A stretch of 64,000 bases of DNA, taken from contig BAAAJN010000008.1 of NCBI GenBank assembly GCA_039527025.1, forward strand, positions 214,467 to 278,466, in the 5' to 3' direction. This stretch comes from Microlunatus lacustris. Lineage in GTDB: Bacteria; Actinomycetota; Actinomycetes; Propionibacteriales; Propionibacteriaceae. The translations under genes were made by a program, and so were the position numbers. Shown piece after piece: positions 1-8,240 of the stretch. Position 1 is the first letter of the stretch. The number at the start of each line of letters is the position of its first letter. Below the pieces are notes generated by a model. That model had not been told where the DNA came from and did no database searches. It saw only the letters and a list, made by a program, of their open reading frames with translations.

Positions 1-1938
1 GTGGGTCAGCGAGCTCATCCAGATCCCGGCCTCCCCGGCTTCCATGCACACGGGCAGGGAGCGGCGGAAGCGGTCGGCGGCGTCGTCGAGGCGGCCAGCA
101 GCCAGCGCGGCCAGCCCGGTGCCGGACAGCGACTTGCAGAGCACCTCGGGGTCGTGCAGCTGCTCGGCGAGCTGCAGCGCCTCGTCCCAGTACGTGGCGC
201 TGGACGGCATGTCGCCGCCTGCGTAGGACATCGTCGCCGCGCTGAGGTGGACCCGGGCCAGCACGGGCGGGGACAGCGGGGCCGGCAGGCAGCGCTCGGC
301 CTGCTCGCGGCCGCGCCGGAACTGCCCGCGCAGCCACCAGTACAGCCACAGCTTCCAGACGATCTCGCCCGCCGTGTCCGGGTGCCCGCCGGCGAGCGAC
401 CGCTCCACCGCGACCAGCAGGTTGGGCTCCTCGGCCTCGGTCCGGGCCAGCCAGAGCACCTGGTCGGCCCCCTCGTAGCCGTCCGCGGCGCGCCGGGCCA
501 GCTCGCGGAAGACCGCTGCGTGCGCCCGGAACGCCCGCCCGGCCAGCGCGTCGTCGATGAGGGTCCGCGCGTACTGGGCCACGGGCTCCAGCATCGCGTA
601 GCGCCGTCGGCCGTCCGACCCCGTGCTGACCACCACCATCGACTGCTCGACGAGCACCTCGAGCTGCTCGACGACGTCGGGCGCGGAGAGCGCCGTGCTG
701 GCCGTGACCACCTGCTCGACCGCGTCGAGGGTCGCACCGCCACGGAACACCGACAGCAGGGTGAACAACTGCTGCTGGTCGGGCGTCAGCAGGCCGTGGC
801 TCCAGTCGAGGGTGGCGCGCATCGTCCGCTGCCGCTCGGGCAGGTCGCGGGCCGCCGCGGAGGAGTCCAGCACCGAGTCCAACCGCTCCAGCAGCGCCCC
901 CGGGGTCAGCAGCCGCAGCCGGGCGGTGGCCAGCTCCAGGGCCAGGGGGATGCCGGACAGCCTGGCGCACAGGGTGGCCAGCGCGCGCACCCGGTCGGCG
1001 GTGAGCTCCAGCGCGGGCGCGACGGCCCGGACCTGGTCCAGCACCAGGGCACCCGCCGGTGAGGCGGCGAGCTCGGCCACGGTGGCGGCGTCGGCGGGGG
1101 GCAGAGCGAGCGGGCCGACGGGGTACTCGTGCTCGCCCCGGACCCGCAGGGGCGCCCGGCTGGAGACCAGCACGGTCAGGGCCGGGCAGAGGCCCACCAG
1201 CCGGCCGAGGTCCGCGGCGACGTCGACGAGGTGCTCCAGGTTGTCGAGCAGCACCAGCATCCGGCGACCATCGAGGTGCGCGGCGACCAGCTCGACGGCG
1301 TCGGGCCCGTCCGCGCCCGACAGCCCGACGGCGCGGCCGAGGGTCTCCAGCGCGGCGGTCGGACTGTCCACCGAGGCCAGGGCGACCTGCACCACGCCGT
1401 CGGGGAAGTCGTCGGCCAGCTGGGTGGTCAGCGCCACCGCCAGGCGGGTCTTCCCGACGCCGCCCATCCCGGTGAGGGTCAGCAGCCGGACGCGCCCGGA
1501 GCGGACCAGGCTGGTCAACGCGGCCAGGTCACCGTCGCGGCCGTGCAGCGCGGTGGGCGGCACCACCACGCCGGGCGGCGTCGGGGCCGCCGAGGTCGGC
1601 CGGATCTCGGCGGCGACGGGTCCGACCGGTTCCGGCGCTGCGGCTCCGGGTGCAGGGGCCGCGGGTGCCGGCGGTCGGGGCGCGGGGGTCGTTCGCCGCG
1701 GGGGCAGCGAGGCGACCAGGGCGGCCTGCTCCGCCGTGCCCAGCGCCAGGGCCGCCGCCAGAGCGCGCACGGTGTGCGGGTAGGGCCGGGTGCGGGTGCC
1801 CCGTTCCAGAGCGCTGACGGCGTGCGCGGTCAGCCCGGCGCGCGTCGCCAGCTCCTCCTGCGTCAGCCCGGCACGCTCCCGCAGAGCGCGCAGCCGGCCC
1901 GCGAAGGGCCCCTCGAGCCCGTCCGCCTCCTGCAGCAC
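1..1938 (-). CDS. XRE-HTH / NB-ARC ATPase transcriptional regulator (C-terminus beyond window)
   Basis: Large AfsR/SARP-relative type regulator read on the minus strand; the frame is still open at base 1, so the C-terminus lies outside. An N-terminal XRE helix-turn-helix occupies about residues 10-62 (LRERAGLTQEELATRAGLTA). A Pro/Ala linker follows, then an NB-ARC P-loop near residue 156 (LTGMGGVGKTRLAVAL) and a Walker-B-like strand (MLVLLDNLEHLV). From about residue 400 it becomes the helical, TPR-like region typical of these STAND ATPases. The GTG at 1938 is chosen because it sits just before the HTH; no good Shine-Dalgarno is visible, so the start is uncertain. It is transcribed divergently from the PhzF gene. 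Family role: ATP-gated transcription switch; the target is unknown. Confidence 0.8.
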   Translation of the reverse strand, partial: MLQEADGLEGPFAGRLRALRERAGLTQEELATRAGLTAHAVSALERGTRTRPYPHTVRALAAALALGTAEQAALVASLPPRRTTPAPRPPAPAAPAPGAAAPEPVGPVAAEIRPTSAAPTPPGVVVPPTALHGRDGDLAALTSLVRSGRVRLLTLTGMGGVGKTRLAVALTTQLADDFPDGVVQVALASVDSPTAALETLGRAVGLSGADGPDAVELVAAHLDGRRMLVLLDNLEHLVDVAADLGRLVGLCPALTVLVSSRAPLRVRGEHEYPVGPLALPPADAATVAELAASPAGALVLDQVRAVAPALELTADRVRALATLCARLSGIPLALELATARLRLLTPGALLERLDSVLDSSAAARDLPERQRTMRATLDWSHGLLTPDQQQLFTLLSVFRGGATLDAVEQVVTASTALSAPDVVEQLEVLVEQSMVVVSTGSDGRRRYAMLEPVAQYARTLIDDALAGRAFRAHAAVFRELARRAADGYEGADQVLWLARTEAEEPNLLVAVERSLAGGHPDTAGEIVWKLWLYWWLRGQFRRGREQAERCLPAPLSPPVLARVHLSAATMSYAGGDMPSSATYWDEALQLAEQLHDPEVLCKSLSGTGLAALAAGRLDDAADRFRRSLPVCMEAGEAGIWMSSLTH

Positions 1939-2077
1939 GTCAGTGATCGTAGGAGACGTGCGGCGACTGTGCGAGCAGTGTGCGGGTTCCGTCCCTGGCC
2001 GGGCTCCCGGACGGGCGGCAGGATCGTCTCATCGCCGCCGGGAACAGGCGGACGGTCGGAGCAGAGGGGGGATCACC

Positions 2078-2968
2078 GTGGACGTGCTCAGGTACAGCGC
2101 CTTCAGCCAGCACCCGGCCGGAGGCAACCCGGCCGGGGTCGTGCTGGACGCCAGCGGTGCGGACTCCGAGGCGATGCAAGAGGTCGCCGCGGAAGTCGGC
2201 TACTCCGAGACGGCCTTCCTGTTCCCGGTCGGCGACGCCGACTACGTCGTCCGCTACTTCAGCCCGCAGGCGGAGGTGTCGTTCTGCGGGCACGCCACCA
2301 TCGCCGCCGCGGTGGCGCACGCCGAACGGCACGGGACCGGCACGATGACCCTGCACACCCGCTCCGGGCGGGTCGACGTCGCCACCACGGCGTCGGGCTG
2401 CGGCAACCTCGCGGCCACCCTGACCAGCGTCCCGACCCAGCTCGCCGAGCTCTCGGCCGAGGACCTGGCCGCCCTGCTCGCGGCGCTCGGCTGGGCCGCG
2501 ACCGACCTCGACCCGGCCCTGCCGCCCCGGGTGGCCTTCGCCGGCGCCTGGCACCCGGTGATCGCGGTCCGGGAGCGGGCCCGGCTGGCCGAGCTGGTCT
2601 ACGACTTCGCCGCCCTGCGCGCCCTGATGAGCTGCCGCGGCTGGACCACGGTGAACCTGGTCTGGCGGGCCTCGCCGACGGCCTTCTTCTCGCGCAACCC
2701 GTTCCCGCCGGGCGGGGTGGTCGAGGACCCGGCCACCGGCGCCGCCGCGGCCGCGCTGGGTGGGTACCTGCGGGCGCTCGGCGCCGTGCCGCTGCCCGGC
2801 GACGTCGCGGTCTTCCAGGGCGAGGAGCTGGGCCGGCCCAGCCAGCTCTCCGTGCGCATCCCCGCGGAGGCGGGCAGCGGGGTCAGCGTGACGGGTCACG
2901 CCGTCGAGCTGCCCCGGCTGGCGCTCGCGGGCTCCGGGCCCGGGGACCGACGCCCGGGCTGGCGCTAG
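2078..2968 (+). CDS. PhzF family isomerase/epimerase
   Basis: 296-aa protein of the PhzF (phenazine-biosynthesis-like, diaminopimelate-epimerase-fold) family. Visible family signatures are the N-terminal GGNPAGVVLD, the EVGYSETAFLFP block with its conserved Glu, SPQAEVSFCGHATIAAA, and the C-terminal DPATGAAAAALGGYL and GSGVSVTGHAVEL loops. The two domains are of usual length (about 280-300 aa). The GTG start at 2078 has a GAGGGGG ribosome site about 8 nt upstream. No phenazine genes are nearby, so this is a generic PhzF-like isomerase of unknown substrate rather than a phenazine enzyme. It is followed by a strong GC hairpin, which suggests a monocistronic unit. Confidence 0.85.
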   Translation: MDVLRYSAFSQHPAGGNPAGVVLDASGADSEAMQEVAAEVGYSETAFLFPVGDADYVVRYFSPQAEVSFCGHATIAAAVAHAERHGTGTMTLHTRSGRVDVATTASGCGNLAATLTSVPTQLAELSAEDLAALLAALGWAATDLDPALPPRVAFAGAWHPVIAVRERARLAELVYDFAALRALMSCRGWTTVNLVWRASPTAFFSRNPFPPGGVVEDPATGAAAAALGGYLRALGAVPLPGDVAVFQGEELGRPSQLSVRIPAEAGSGVSVTGHAVELPRLALAGSGPGDRRPGWR

Positions 2969-2982
2969 GCCCTCCAGGCTCT

Positions 2983-3023
2983 GGGAGCGGGCGGCGGCGG
3001 AGGGGGAGCCGCCACCCGCTCCC
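2983..3023 (+). terminator. GC-rich hairpin terminator after the PhzF gene
   Basis: Inverted repeat with arms GGGAGCGGG-C-GGCGGC and GCCGCC-A-CCCGCTCCC around a 9-nt loop: a 15-bp stem with one mismatch, starting 15 nt after the PhzF stop. There is no U-tract, as is common for actinobacterial terminators. Direction is inferred from the upstream gene. Confidence 0.65.
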
Positions 3024-3144
3024 GGTACGCAGCCGGGCCGGCGGGTGGCCCGATGAGTTCGACCACCCGCCCAGGTCCAAGTCCTCATCACCCCCTCCGT
3101 CCGTGGCGACCAGGTCCGGACGCGGGTGCGAGCGAGGAGCGGTC

Positions 3145-4224
3145 ATGGGCGGAGCAGTGCTGCTGGTGGGGACGCGCAAGGGGTTGTGGATCGGCCGGTC
3201 GGAGGACCGCGACCGCTGGACCTGGTCCCGGCCGGAGTTCTTGATGCAGGGCATCTACGGCCTGGGTGTCGACGACCGGGGAGAGGTCCCGCGGCTGTTC
3301 GCCGGGGGGACGAGCGAGCACTGGGGTCCCGGGGTCTACTACTCCGACGACCTCGGCGAGAGCTGGACCGAGACCCATGGCGCCGCCGTGCGGTTCCCGG
3401 CCGACCTGGGCAGCAGCGTCGAACGGGTCTGGCAGATCCAGCCGTCGGCGGTCGAGCCGGACGTCGTCTGGGCGGGCACCCAGCCGTCCGCGCTCTTCCG
3501 GTCCGAGGACCGCGGCGAGTCGTTCTCCCTGGTCCGCTCGCTGTGGGACCACCCGCACCGGGAGGAGTGGGGTGCCGGGTTCGGGGGCCAGGCGATCCAC
3601 ACGATCGTGCCGCACCCGGAGGACCCGCAGCGGGTCACGGTGGCGATGTCGACCGGCGGGGTCTACCGGACCGAGGACGGCGGCGGCTCGTGGGCGCCGG
3701 CCAACCAGGGCATCAAGGCCTACTTCTTCCCCGACCCGTGGCCGGAGTTCGGGCAGTGCGTGCACAAGGTCGCGTCGCACCCGTCGGCCCCGTCGCGGCT
3801 GTTCGCGCAGAACCACCACGGCGTCTACCGCTCCGACGACGGCGGGGACCGCTGGGTCTCGATCGCCGACGGGCTGCCGGCCGACTTCGGCTTCCCGATC
3901 GTCGTGCACCCGCACCAGCCGGAGACGGTCTACGTGTTCCCGCTGGTCGCTGACGGGGCGCGGATCCCGCCGGAGGGCCGGGCGCGGGTGTGGCGCTCGA
4001 CCGACGCCGGCGAGAGCTGGACCCCGAACGGTCAGGGGCTGCCGGACGACTTCTGGGCCGCGGTGATGCGGGACGCGATGACCACCGACCGGGCCGAGCA
4101 GGCGGGGCTGTACCTGGGCGCCCGCGACGGGTCGGTGTTCGCCAGCGTCGACGACGGGGAGTCCTGGGACCAGATCGCCGCGCACCTGCCGGACGTGCTG
4201 TCGGTCAGGGCGCTCGCCGTCTGA
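3145..4224 (+). CDS. BNR/Asp-box beta-propeller protein (sialidase-like fold)
   Basis: 359-aa protein with at least six Asp-box motifs (S/T-x-D-x-G-x-x-W/F): SDDLGESW, SEDRGESF, TEDGGGSW, SDDGGDRW, STDAGESW and SVDDGESW. They are spaced as in a six-bladed beta-propeller (VPS10/BNR, exo-alpha-sialidase-like fold). There is no signal peptide and no recognisable sialidase Arg triad or FRIP motif, so the enzymatic label 'sialidase' is not justified. Cytosolic WD40/YVTN-like proteins of this length that start LLVGTRKGLW are common in actinobacteria. The ATG at 3145 lies in GAGGAGCGGTC-ATG, giving a good ribosome site. It is convergent with the DUF2723 gene; one copy of a 95-bp repeat lies between them. 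Confidence 0.8.
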   Translation: MGGAVLLVGTRKGLWIGRSEDRDRWTWSRPEFLMQGIYGLGVDDRGEVPRLFAGGTSEHWGPGVYYSDDLGESWTETHGAAVRFPADLGSSVERVWQIQPSAVEPDVVWAGTQPSALFRSEDRGESFSLVRSLWDHPHREEWGAGFGGQAIHTIVPHPEDPQRVTVAMSTGGVYRTEDGGGSWAPANQGIKAYFFPDPWPEFGQCVHKVASHPSAPSRLFAQNHHGVYRSDDGGDRWVSIADGLPADFGFPIVVHPHQPETVYVFPLVADGARIPPEGRARVWRSTDAGESWTPNGQGLPDDFWAAVMRDAMTTDRAEQAGLYLGARDGSVFASVDDGESWDQIAAHLPDVLSVRALAV

Positions 4225-4250
4225 GCTCTGCGGAGCGAGTCGGAAGGTCT

Positions 4251-4345
4251 GGGTGCCGCCCGGCGGACGCCTCTCGGCGAGTGGCCGCTCGTAGCGGCGA
4301 AGGGGTGAGGCCCGGGGGTACGCGCCGGACGGCACTGGGCACAAC
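4251..4345. repeat. 95-bp structured repeat, copy 1
   Basis: 95 bp matching 6139-6233 at 94 of 95 positions (A at 4293 versus G at 6181). The element has 13-bp imperfect terminal inverted repeats, GTGCCGCCCGGCG at 4253-4265 and CGCCGGACGGCAC at 4323-4335. Inside it can form a GCCTC/GAGGC stem and a CCGCT-CGT-AGCGG hairpin. This copy lies between the convergent 3' ends of the propeller gene and the DUF2723 gene. It could be a MITE-like element, a bidirectional terminator or a structured RNA; the family is not recognised. Confidence 0.8.
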
Positions 4346-4372
4346 GCGCGGAGCTGTGCTTTGTTCCCCGGT

Positions 4373-6016
4373 TCAGCGGGGCGCGGCCCGGAGGTCTCCG
4401 TCGCGGGGCCGCGGGCTCGAGGGGCAGTCGACGGCGAAGAGCTGGTCGGCCACCGGGGTCACCGCGAGGCCCTGGCGCCGCACCTCCTCGGCGTAGTCGG
4501 CGCCGTAGACGAAGGTCTGCAGGCCGCGCGGCAGGATGGCCGACGCAGGCTGCTCGTGCCAGGGCCACGTCCACGGGCCGGGGTCCGCCGCGCAGTAGCT
4601 GCGGAGGTGGTGGATCGACTGCCCGGGGTCGGCGGTGCGGACGGGCCCCTCGGCCGCCCAGATGCTGCGGCGCAGGCCGAGGTCGTCGGGCAGCAACCGG
4701 TAGGCGAACTGCTGGCGTGCCTCCAGGCTCCCGGTGAACACGATCGAGCTGTCCGGCAGCTGGGTGACCGCCGCGTCGACCTGCTGCTGCGGGTCCGGCC
4801 CGCTGCGGTCGGCCTGGGGCAGGCCGTGGACGAACGCGACCAGGACCAGGGCGACGGACGCCGCGGCCGCCACCGCGCGCGCCCGGCGCGGCCAGGGAGC
4901 GCAGAGCCGGTCGAGGCACCGGTCGAGCCCGACCAGCGCCCACAGGGCGACCAGCAGCCACAGCGGCAGCAGCAGGGTCAGCCAGTCGTCCACGGCGTAG
5001 CTGAGCACGAAGGCTGCGGTGGCGAGGACCCAGCCGACCATCAGCGCGGCGACCGCCGGACGCCCGAGGGCCAACGCCACCAGGCCGACGGCGGCGAGCA
5101 GCAGCAGCGGTCCGAGCTCCCCGAGGGCCGCCGCCGCCAGCTCGGGCAGCCGCTCGGACCAGATGGTCGGCAGCGGCACCTGGAACATCCGGTTGCCGAA
5201 CTGGGCACCGGTCAGGGCGGCCCACAGGGAGTGCGCGTCGGAGACCCGCGTCTCCAGCCAGGTGTTGCCGCCCACGGCTGTCCGCCAGGGCAGGTAGGCG
5301 TAGGGCACCAGGGCCAGCAGCGCTCCCGCGGGCAGCAGCGTGACCAGCTCCCGTGGCCGGACCAGCCAGGCGGGCCGACGGGCCAGCAGGTGGAGCAGCA
5401 GGCCGGGCACCAGCAGGACCGAGGTGGGGGCGTGCGCGAACGAGAGCGCGAACAGCAGCAGGGCCGCCCGCAGCCAGCCCGGTCGACGGCTCCGCTCGTA
5501 GCGCAGCACGCAAGCCAGGACGGCCATCAGGAACAGCGCACTCAGGCTGTACACCTCGGCGACCACGGCGTTGCGCCACAGTGCGGGCAGCATCCCGAGA
5601 GCCGTCGCGCCACCGGCGGCCAGCACCCGGCTCAGTCCCAGGGACCGCAGGACCGAGACCGCCACCACGCAGGTCAGCAGGGCGAAGACGGCCGACAGCA
5701 GATTGGCGAGCAGGGCGGGGGAGCCGACCGGGACCAGCCGCACGACCAGCGCGTTGAGCATCGTGTAGAGCGGGTAGCCCGGCGGGTGCGGGGTGCCCAG
5801 CACCCGCCCGACGAGCTCGAACTTCGTGGTGTCCAGGGAGAACGCGTTCCCCGTGCCCGGCTGCACCGTCCGGCCGTAGACCACGGCGAGCACCAGCGCC
5901 GGCACCAGGTAGGGCCAGCTCCGCGGCAGCCGGCGGACCGGTCGGGTCGCGGCCGCTGCGGCGGGGACCGCGGCGCTGGGCTGGGCGGCGGGGCGCTCGA
6001 GGGTGGGCTGGAGCAC
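4373..6016 (-). CDS. DUF2723-family polytopic membrane protein (GT-C/PMT-like)
   Basis: 547-aa membrane protein. After a Pro/Ala-rich cytoplasmic N-terminus (1-32) come a first helix, then the DUF2723 signature: LDTTKFELVGRVLG with Asp62 and HPPGYPLY at 77-84. About ten further hydrophobic helices follow, with a soluble C-terminal domain from about residue 405. The layout resembles the GT-C glycosyltransferases (protein O-mannosyltransferase/ArnT-like), whose first extracytoplasmic loop carries the catalytic acid. The activity (transfer from a lipid-linked sugar) is inferred. The GTG start at 6016 has GAAGAGGTG about 8-10 nt upstream. The gene is bracketed by two nearly identical 95-bp repeats, so recombination could excise it. 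Confidence 0.75.
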   Translation of the reverse strand: MLQPTLERPAAQPSAAVPAAAAATRPVRRLPRSWPYLVPALVLAVVYGRTVQPGTGNAFSLDTTKFELVGRVLGTPHPPGYPLYTMLNALVVRLVPVGSPALLANLLSAVFALLTCVVAVSVLRSLGLSRVLAAGGATALGMLPALWRNAVVAEVYSLSALFLMAVLACVLRYERSRRPGWLRAALLLFALSFAHAPTSVLLVPGLLLHLLARRPAWLVRPRELVTLLPAGALLALVPYAYLPWRTAVGGNTWLETRVSDAHSLWAALTGAQFGNRMFQVPLPTIWSERLPELAAAALGELGPLLLLAAVGLVALALGRPAVAALMVGWVLATAAFVLSYAVDDWLTLLLPLWLLVALWALVGLDRCLDRLCAPWPRRARAVAAAASVALVLVAFVHGLPQADRSGPDPQQQVDAAVTQLPDSSIVFTGSLEARQQFAYRLLPDDLGLRRSIWAAEGPVRTADPGQSIHHLRSYCAADPGPWTWPWHEQPASAILPRGLQTFVYGADYAEEVRRQGLAVTPVADQLFAVDCPSSPRPRDGDLRAAPR

Positions 6017-6138
6017 GGGGTGAGCACCTCTTCGGGTGGGTCGGAGCTGGGCTGGGACCTACCCGTTCCGGCGCTGGAGTACCAGCGTCGGTCGGGCCAC
6101 GGCAGACGCGCGGGCACGGGCTCGCGGTCGGTGATCTC

Positions 6139-6233
6139 GGGTGCCGCCCGGCGGACGCCTCTCGGCGAGTGGCCGCTCGTGGCGGCGAAGGGGTGAGGCC
6201 CGGGGGTACGCGCCGGACGGCACTGGGCACAAC
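6139..6233. repeat. 95-bp structured repeat, copy 2
   Basis: Second copy of the 4251-4345 element, in the same orientation and 1888 bp away. On the minus strand it would lie in the 5' leader of the DUF2723 gene, 123 nt before the GTG. The terminal inverted repeats are intact. The single difference (G at 6181) breaks one base pair of the small inner hairpin. Confidence 0.8.
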
Positions 6234-6372
6234 CGGGGACCTCCGGCGGCTATTCCGCGGGTCCGGCGGCGATCTTCCGTGACGTGCAGCACACCGGGTT
6301 GCGCGCTGCCGCAGGCTGCGGGCCGGGCCCGACCTGCTCAGCCGCGCAGTGGATCCGCGAGCCCGGGCCCGG

Positions 6373-7410
6373 TCACGGGTGGGGCTCAGCCGTCGCGGCC
6401 AGCAGGGCGAAGGAGACCAGCCAGTGGGTGGCCATGAAGTCCCCGGCCACGATCTCCTGCGTCGCGGCGGCCGTCTGACGCGCGGTAGCGCGGGCGACGC
6501 GGGCCTGGTCCTCCACCGGCAGGTGCGGGGCGAGCAGTCGCAGCTGCCAGGCACGGCTGAGCGCCAGCCCGACCAGGTGCACGGCCTGGCCGTCGGTCCG
6601 GTCCCGGACCTCCGGCACCGCGAGCAGACGGTCGCCGTCGCGGCCCAGCCCTGGTAGGAAGGCCGCCAGCCAGGTTCCGAACGCGGCCGGCGGGAGCACC
6701 CGACGCACCAGGTCGGCCTCGCAGAGGGCCGGGGAGAGGAAGTCGCTGCCGCTGGGCTCCCACTGAGCGGGATAGTTCCGGTCGGCGGCGAACCAGCCGT
6801 TGGCCGCAGCGGCGACGGCGTCGACGACGTCCGGCCGGCCCAGCGCGCCGTAGGCCTCGCACGCCAGCGCCAGCGCGAAGGCGGTGTTGCTGTGCACGCC
6901 GTGCCGCACCGGGTAGGCGAGCCGGGGCAGCCAGGCCAGCAGGGCGTCGGCGACCACTGCAGCCAGCGGCTCCAGCGCGTCCGCCCACCGACGCGCCTGC
7001 GGGAGCGGGCAGTCCGTCGCGGCGGCCGCCAGCATGGCCGCCCACGCCCAGCCGTACGGCCGTTCCCAGGACGGGTGGGCGCGCAGGTAGTCGGCCTCGG
7101 TGCGGAGCGCCGACGGGCTGAGCCGGGCGTCGAGGAGCTCCACGAGCGCGTCCCGGGTGACCGGCTCGAGGTGGTCCGGAGCCAGCGTCAGCAGTCGGAC
7201 GGCTGACCAGTGCATGTGCACCGAGGAGTGCCAGTCGAAGCTGCCCCAGAAGGCGGGGTGCAGGCGCAGCGGGTCGGCGTCGGTGCGGTCGGCGGCCTCG
7301 GTCACGTGGTGCGCGGCGTAGGGGTAGGGGGTCGTGAGCACCTGCAGGACCGTGCGGGCCCAGGGCTCGGCGTGCGCCGGGCGCCAGTCGGCCGGTGCGT
7401 CGGTGGTCAT
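6373..7410 (-). CDS. DUF2891 family protein
   Basis: 345-aa soluble protein of the DUF2891 family. The diagnostic block is LHPAFWGSFDWHSSVHMHW near residues 50-68. Further conserved stretches are HGVHSNTAFALALA, PSGSDFLSPALCEADL and GDFMATHWLVSFALLA, consistent with an alpha/alpha-toroid of glycosidase or epimerase type with many Trp, His and Asp residues facing one cavity. No function is established for the family. The ATG at 7410 is preceded by GAGAGGACCCGG. No signal peptide. Length is near the family norm. It is not obviously in an operon with the upstream DUF2723 gene (362 bp apart). Confidence 0.8.
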   Translation of the reverse strand: MTTDAPADWRPAHAEPWARTVLQVLTTPYPYAAHHVTEAADRTDADPLRLHPAFWGSFDWHSSVHMHWSAVRLLTLAPDHLEPVTRDALVELLDARLSPSALRTEADYLRAHPSWERPYGWAWAAMLAAAATDCPLPQARRWADALEPLAAVVADALLAWLPRLAYPVRHGVHSNTAFALALACEAYGALGRPDVVDAVAAAANGWFAADRNYPAQWEPSGSDFLSPALCEADLVRRVLPPAAFGTWLAAFLPGLGRDGDRLLAVPEVRDRTDGQAVHLVGLALSRAWQLRLLAPHLPVEDQARVARATARQTAAATQEIVAGDFMATHWLVSFALLAATAEPHP

Positions 7411-7640
7411 CCGGGTCCTCTCCTCGGGCGGTCGCCAGCCCAGGATGACGGGCGCGGCTCGGGCGGTTCGGGCCAGGCCCTCCTCTGGTGTGTGCGCTGG
7501 GCCTTGATGGGTAGTTCGGGGACTGCGGACGCGGCGACGGCGGCGGGTCCTGCCCCACCCGCTTGCTCTCGGAAGTCCCGCCTCGTGCTCCTGCTCGCGT
7601 CCCGCCCCGCGTCCGACCGTCCTGCGTGCAGGAGGGCGGC

Positions 7641-7928
7641 ATGACCCCCTACCCCGTCTGGTCGCGCTGGTTCCCCCTGTGGGTCCGTGCCGCGCGCTCC
7701 CCGGCCCAGCCGCTGTCGGGATCTGCGCGGCCCGCCCGGGCGGTCCTCGGCCGGACCGCCTGCCCGCACTGCACCAACCTCGACACCCTGACCGCGCACT
7801 GCCGGAACGAGCGGTGCGGCTGGTCGCGCTGCACCTGCGGCGCGGTCATCTACGGCGGCCGGCGGCACCGCCACCCCCGGCACGGCAGCGGGGCCGACAC
7901 CTGCCACGACCCGGTCGCCGCGGCCTGA
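7641..7928 (+). CDS. Small Cys-rich zinc-ribbon-like hypothetical protein
   Basis: 95-aa protein that I do not recognise at family level. It is supported by a textbook AGGAGG site (AGGAGGGCGGC-ATG) and consistent codon use. The centre holds a possible zinc ribbon: a CPHC pair followed by CRNERCGWSRCTC, giving at least six Cys plus His residues in HRHPRHG. The N-terminal 30 residues are hydrophobic/basic (YPVWSRWFPLWVR), which could be an amphipathic helix. It is isolated between the DUF2891 gene (divergent) and a secreted glycosidase. Nucleic-acid or metal binding would be a guess. Confidence 0.6.
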   Translation: MTPYPVWSRWFPLWVRAARSPAQPLSGSARPARAVLGRTACPHCTNLDTLTAHCRNERCGWSRCTCGAVIYGGRRHRHPRHGSGADTCHDPVAAA

Positions 7929-8086
7929 GCGATCTGCGTCCCGGGTTCCGCGCTGGGCGTCAGGGCTGCAGCAGGTCGGCCGTGATGCCGGCCCGCCTGG
8001 CCGACCCGGGACTCTCCGCGGTCACGTCCTCCGGTGGTCTGGTGGCCGGCGATCGAGGCCCGACGTCGCTGGACCGAGGGCTCGGC

Positions 8087-8164
8087 CCCTGAGAATCCAG
8101 CGCCAGCTCCCTCGAACGAGGCCCAGAGGAGGCTCGTGCGAGAACGGCCGCTGCATTCTCAGGG
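8087..8164. other. Long imperfect inverted repeat in the leader of the phosphodiester glycosidase gene
   Basis: The 312-bp gap 7929-8240 has no supportable gene but contains this element. Arms CCCTGAGAAT (8087-8096) and ATTCTCAGGG (8155-8164) are perfect complements. They continue after a C/C mismatch with CAGCG/CGCTG. Two small hairpins sit inside (CCTC-GAAC-GAGG and CTCG-TG-CGAG), so a three-way-junction fold is possible. It ends 76 nt before the GTG start at 8241. It could be a leader RNA or a DNA operator; no known family was recognised. Confidence 0.5.
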
Positions 8165-8240
8165 AACCTCTGGTTCGCCTCCCGCTCAGCGGCCGCGTGC
8201 AGCTCTCGTCGGGGCGTCGGCCTCGTCCTAGCGTGAGCCC

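Noticed and set aside
3145..4224. Annotation as sialidase
   Set aside because: Asp boxes alone define the propeller fold; the catalytic Arg triad and signal peptide are not seen.
4251..4345. Known riboswitch (cobalamin, c-di-AMP or TPP)
   Set aside because: None of the conserved core motifs I know could be aligned; left as an unclassified structured repeat.
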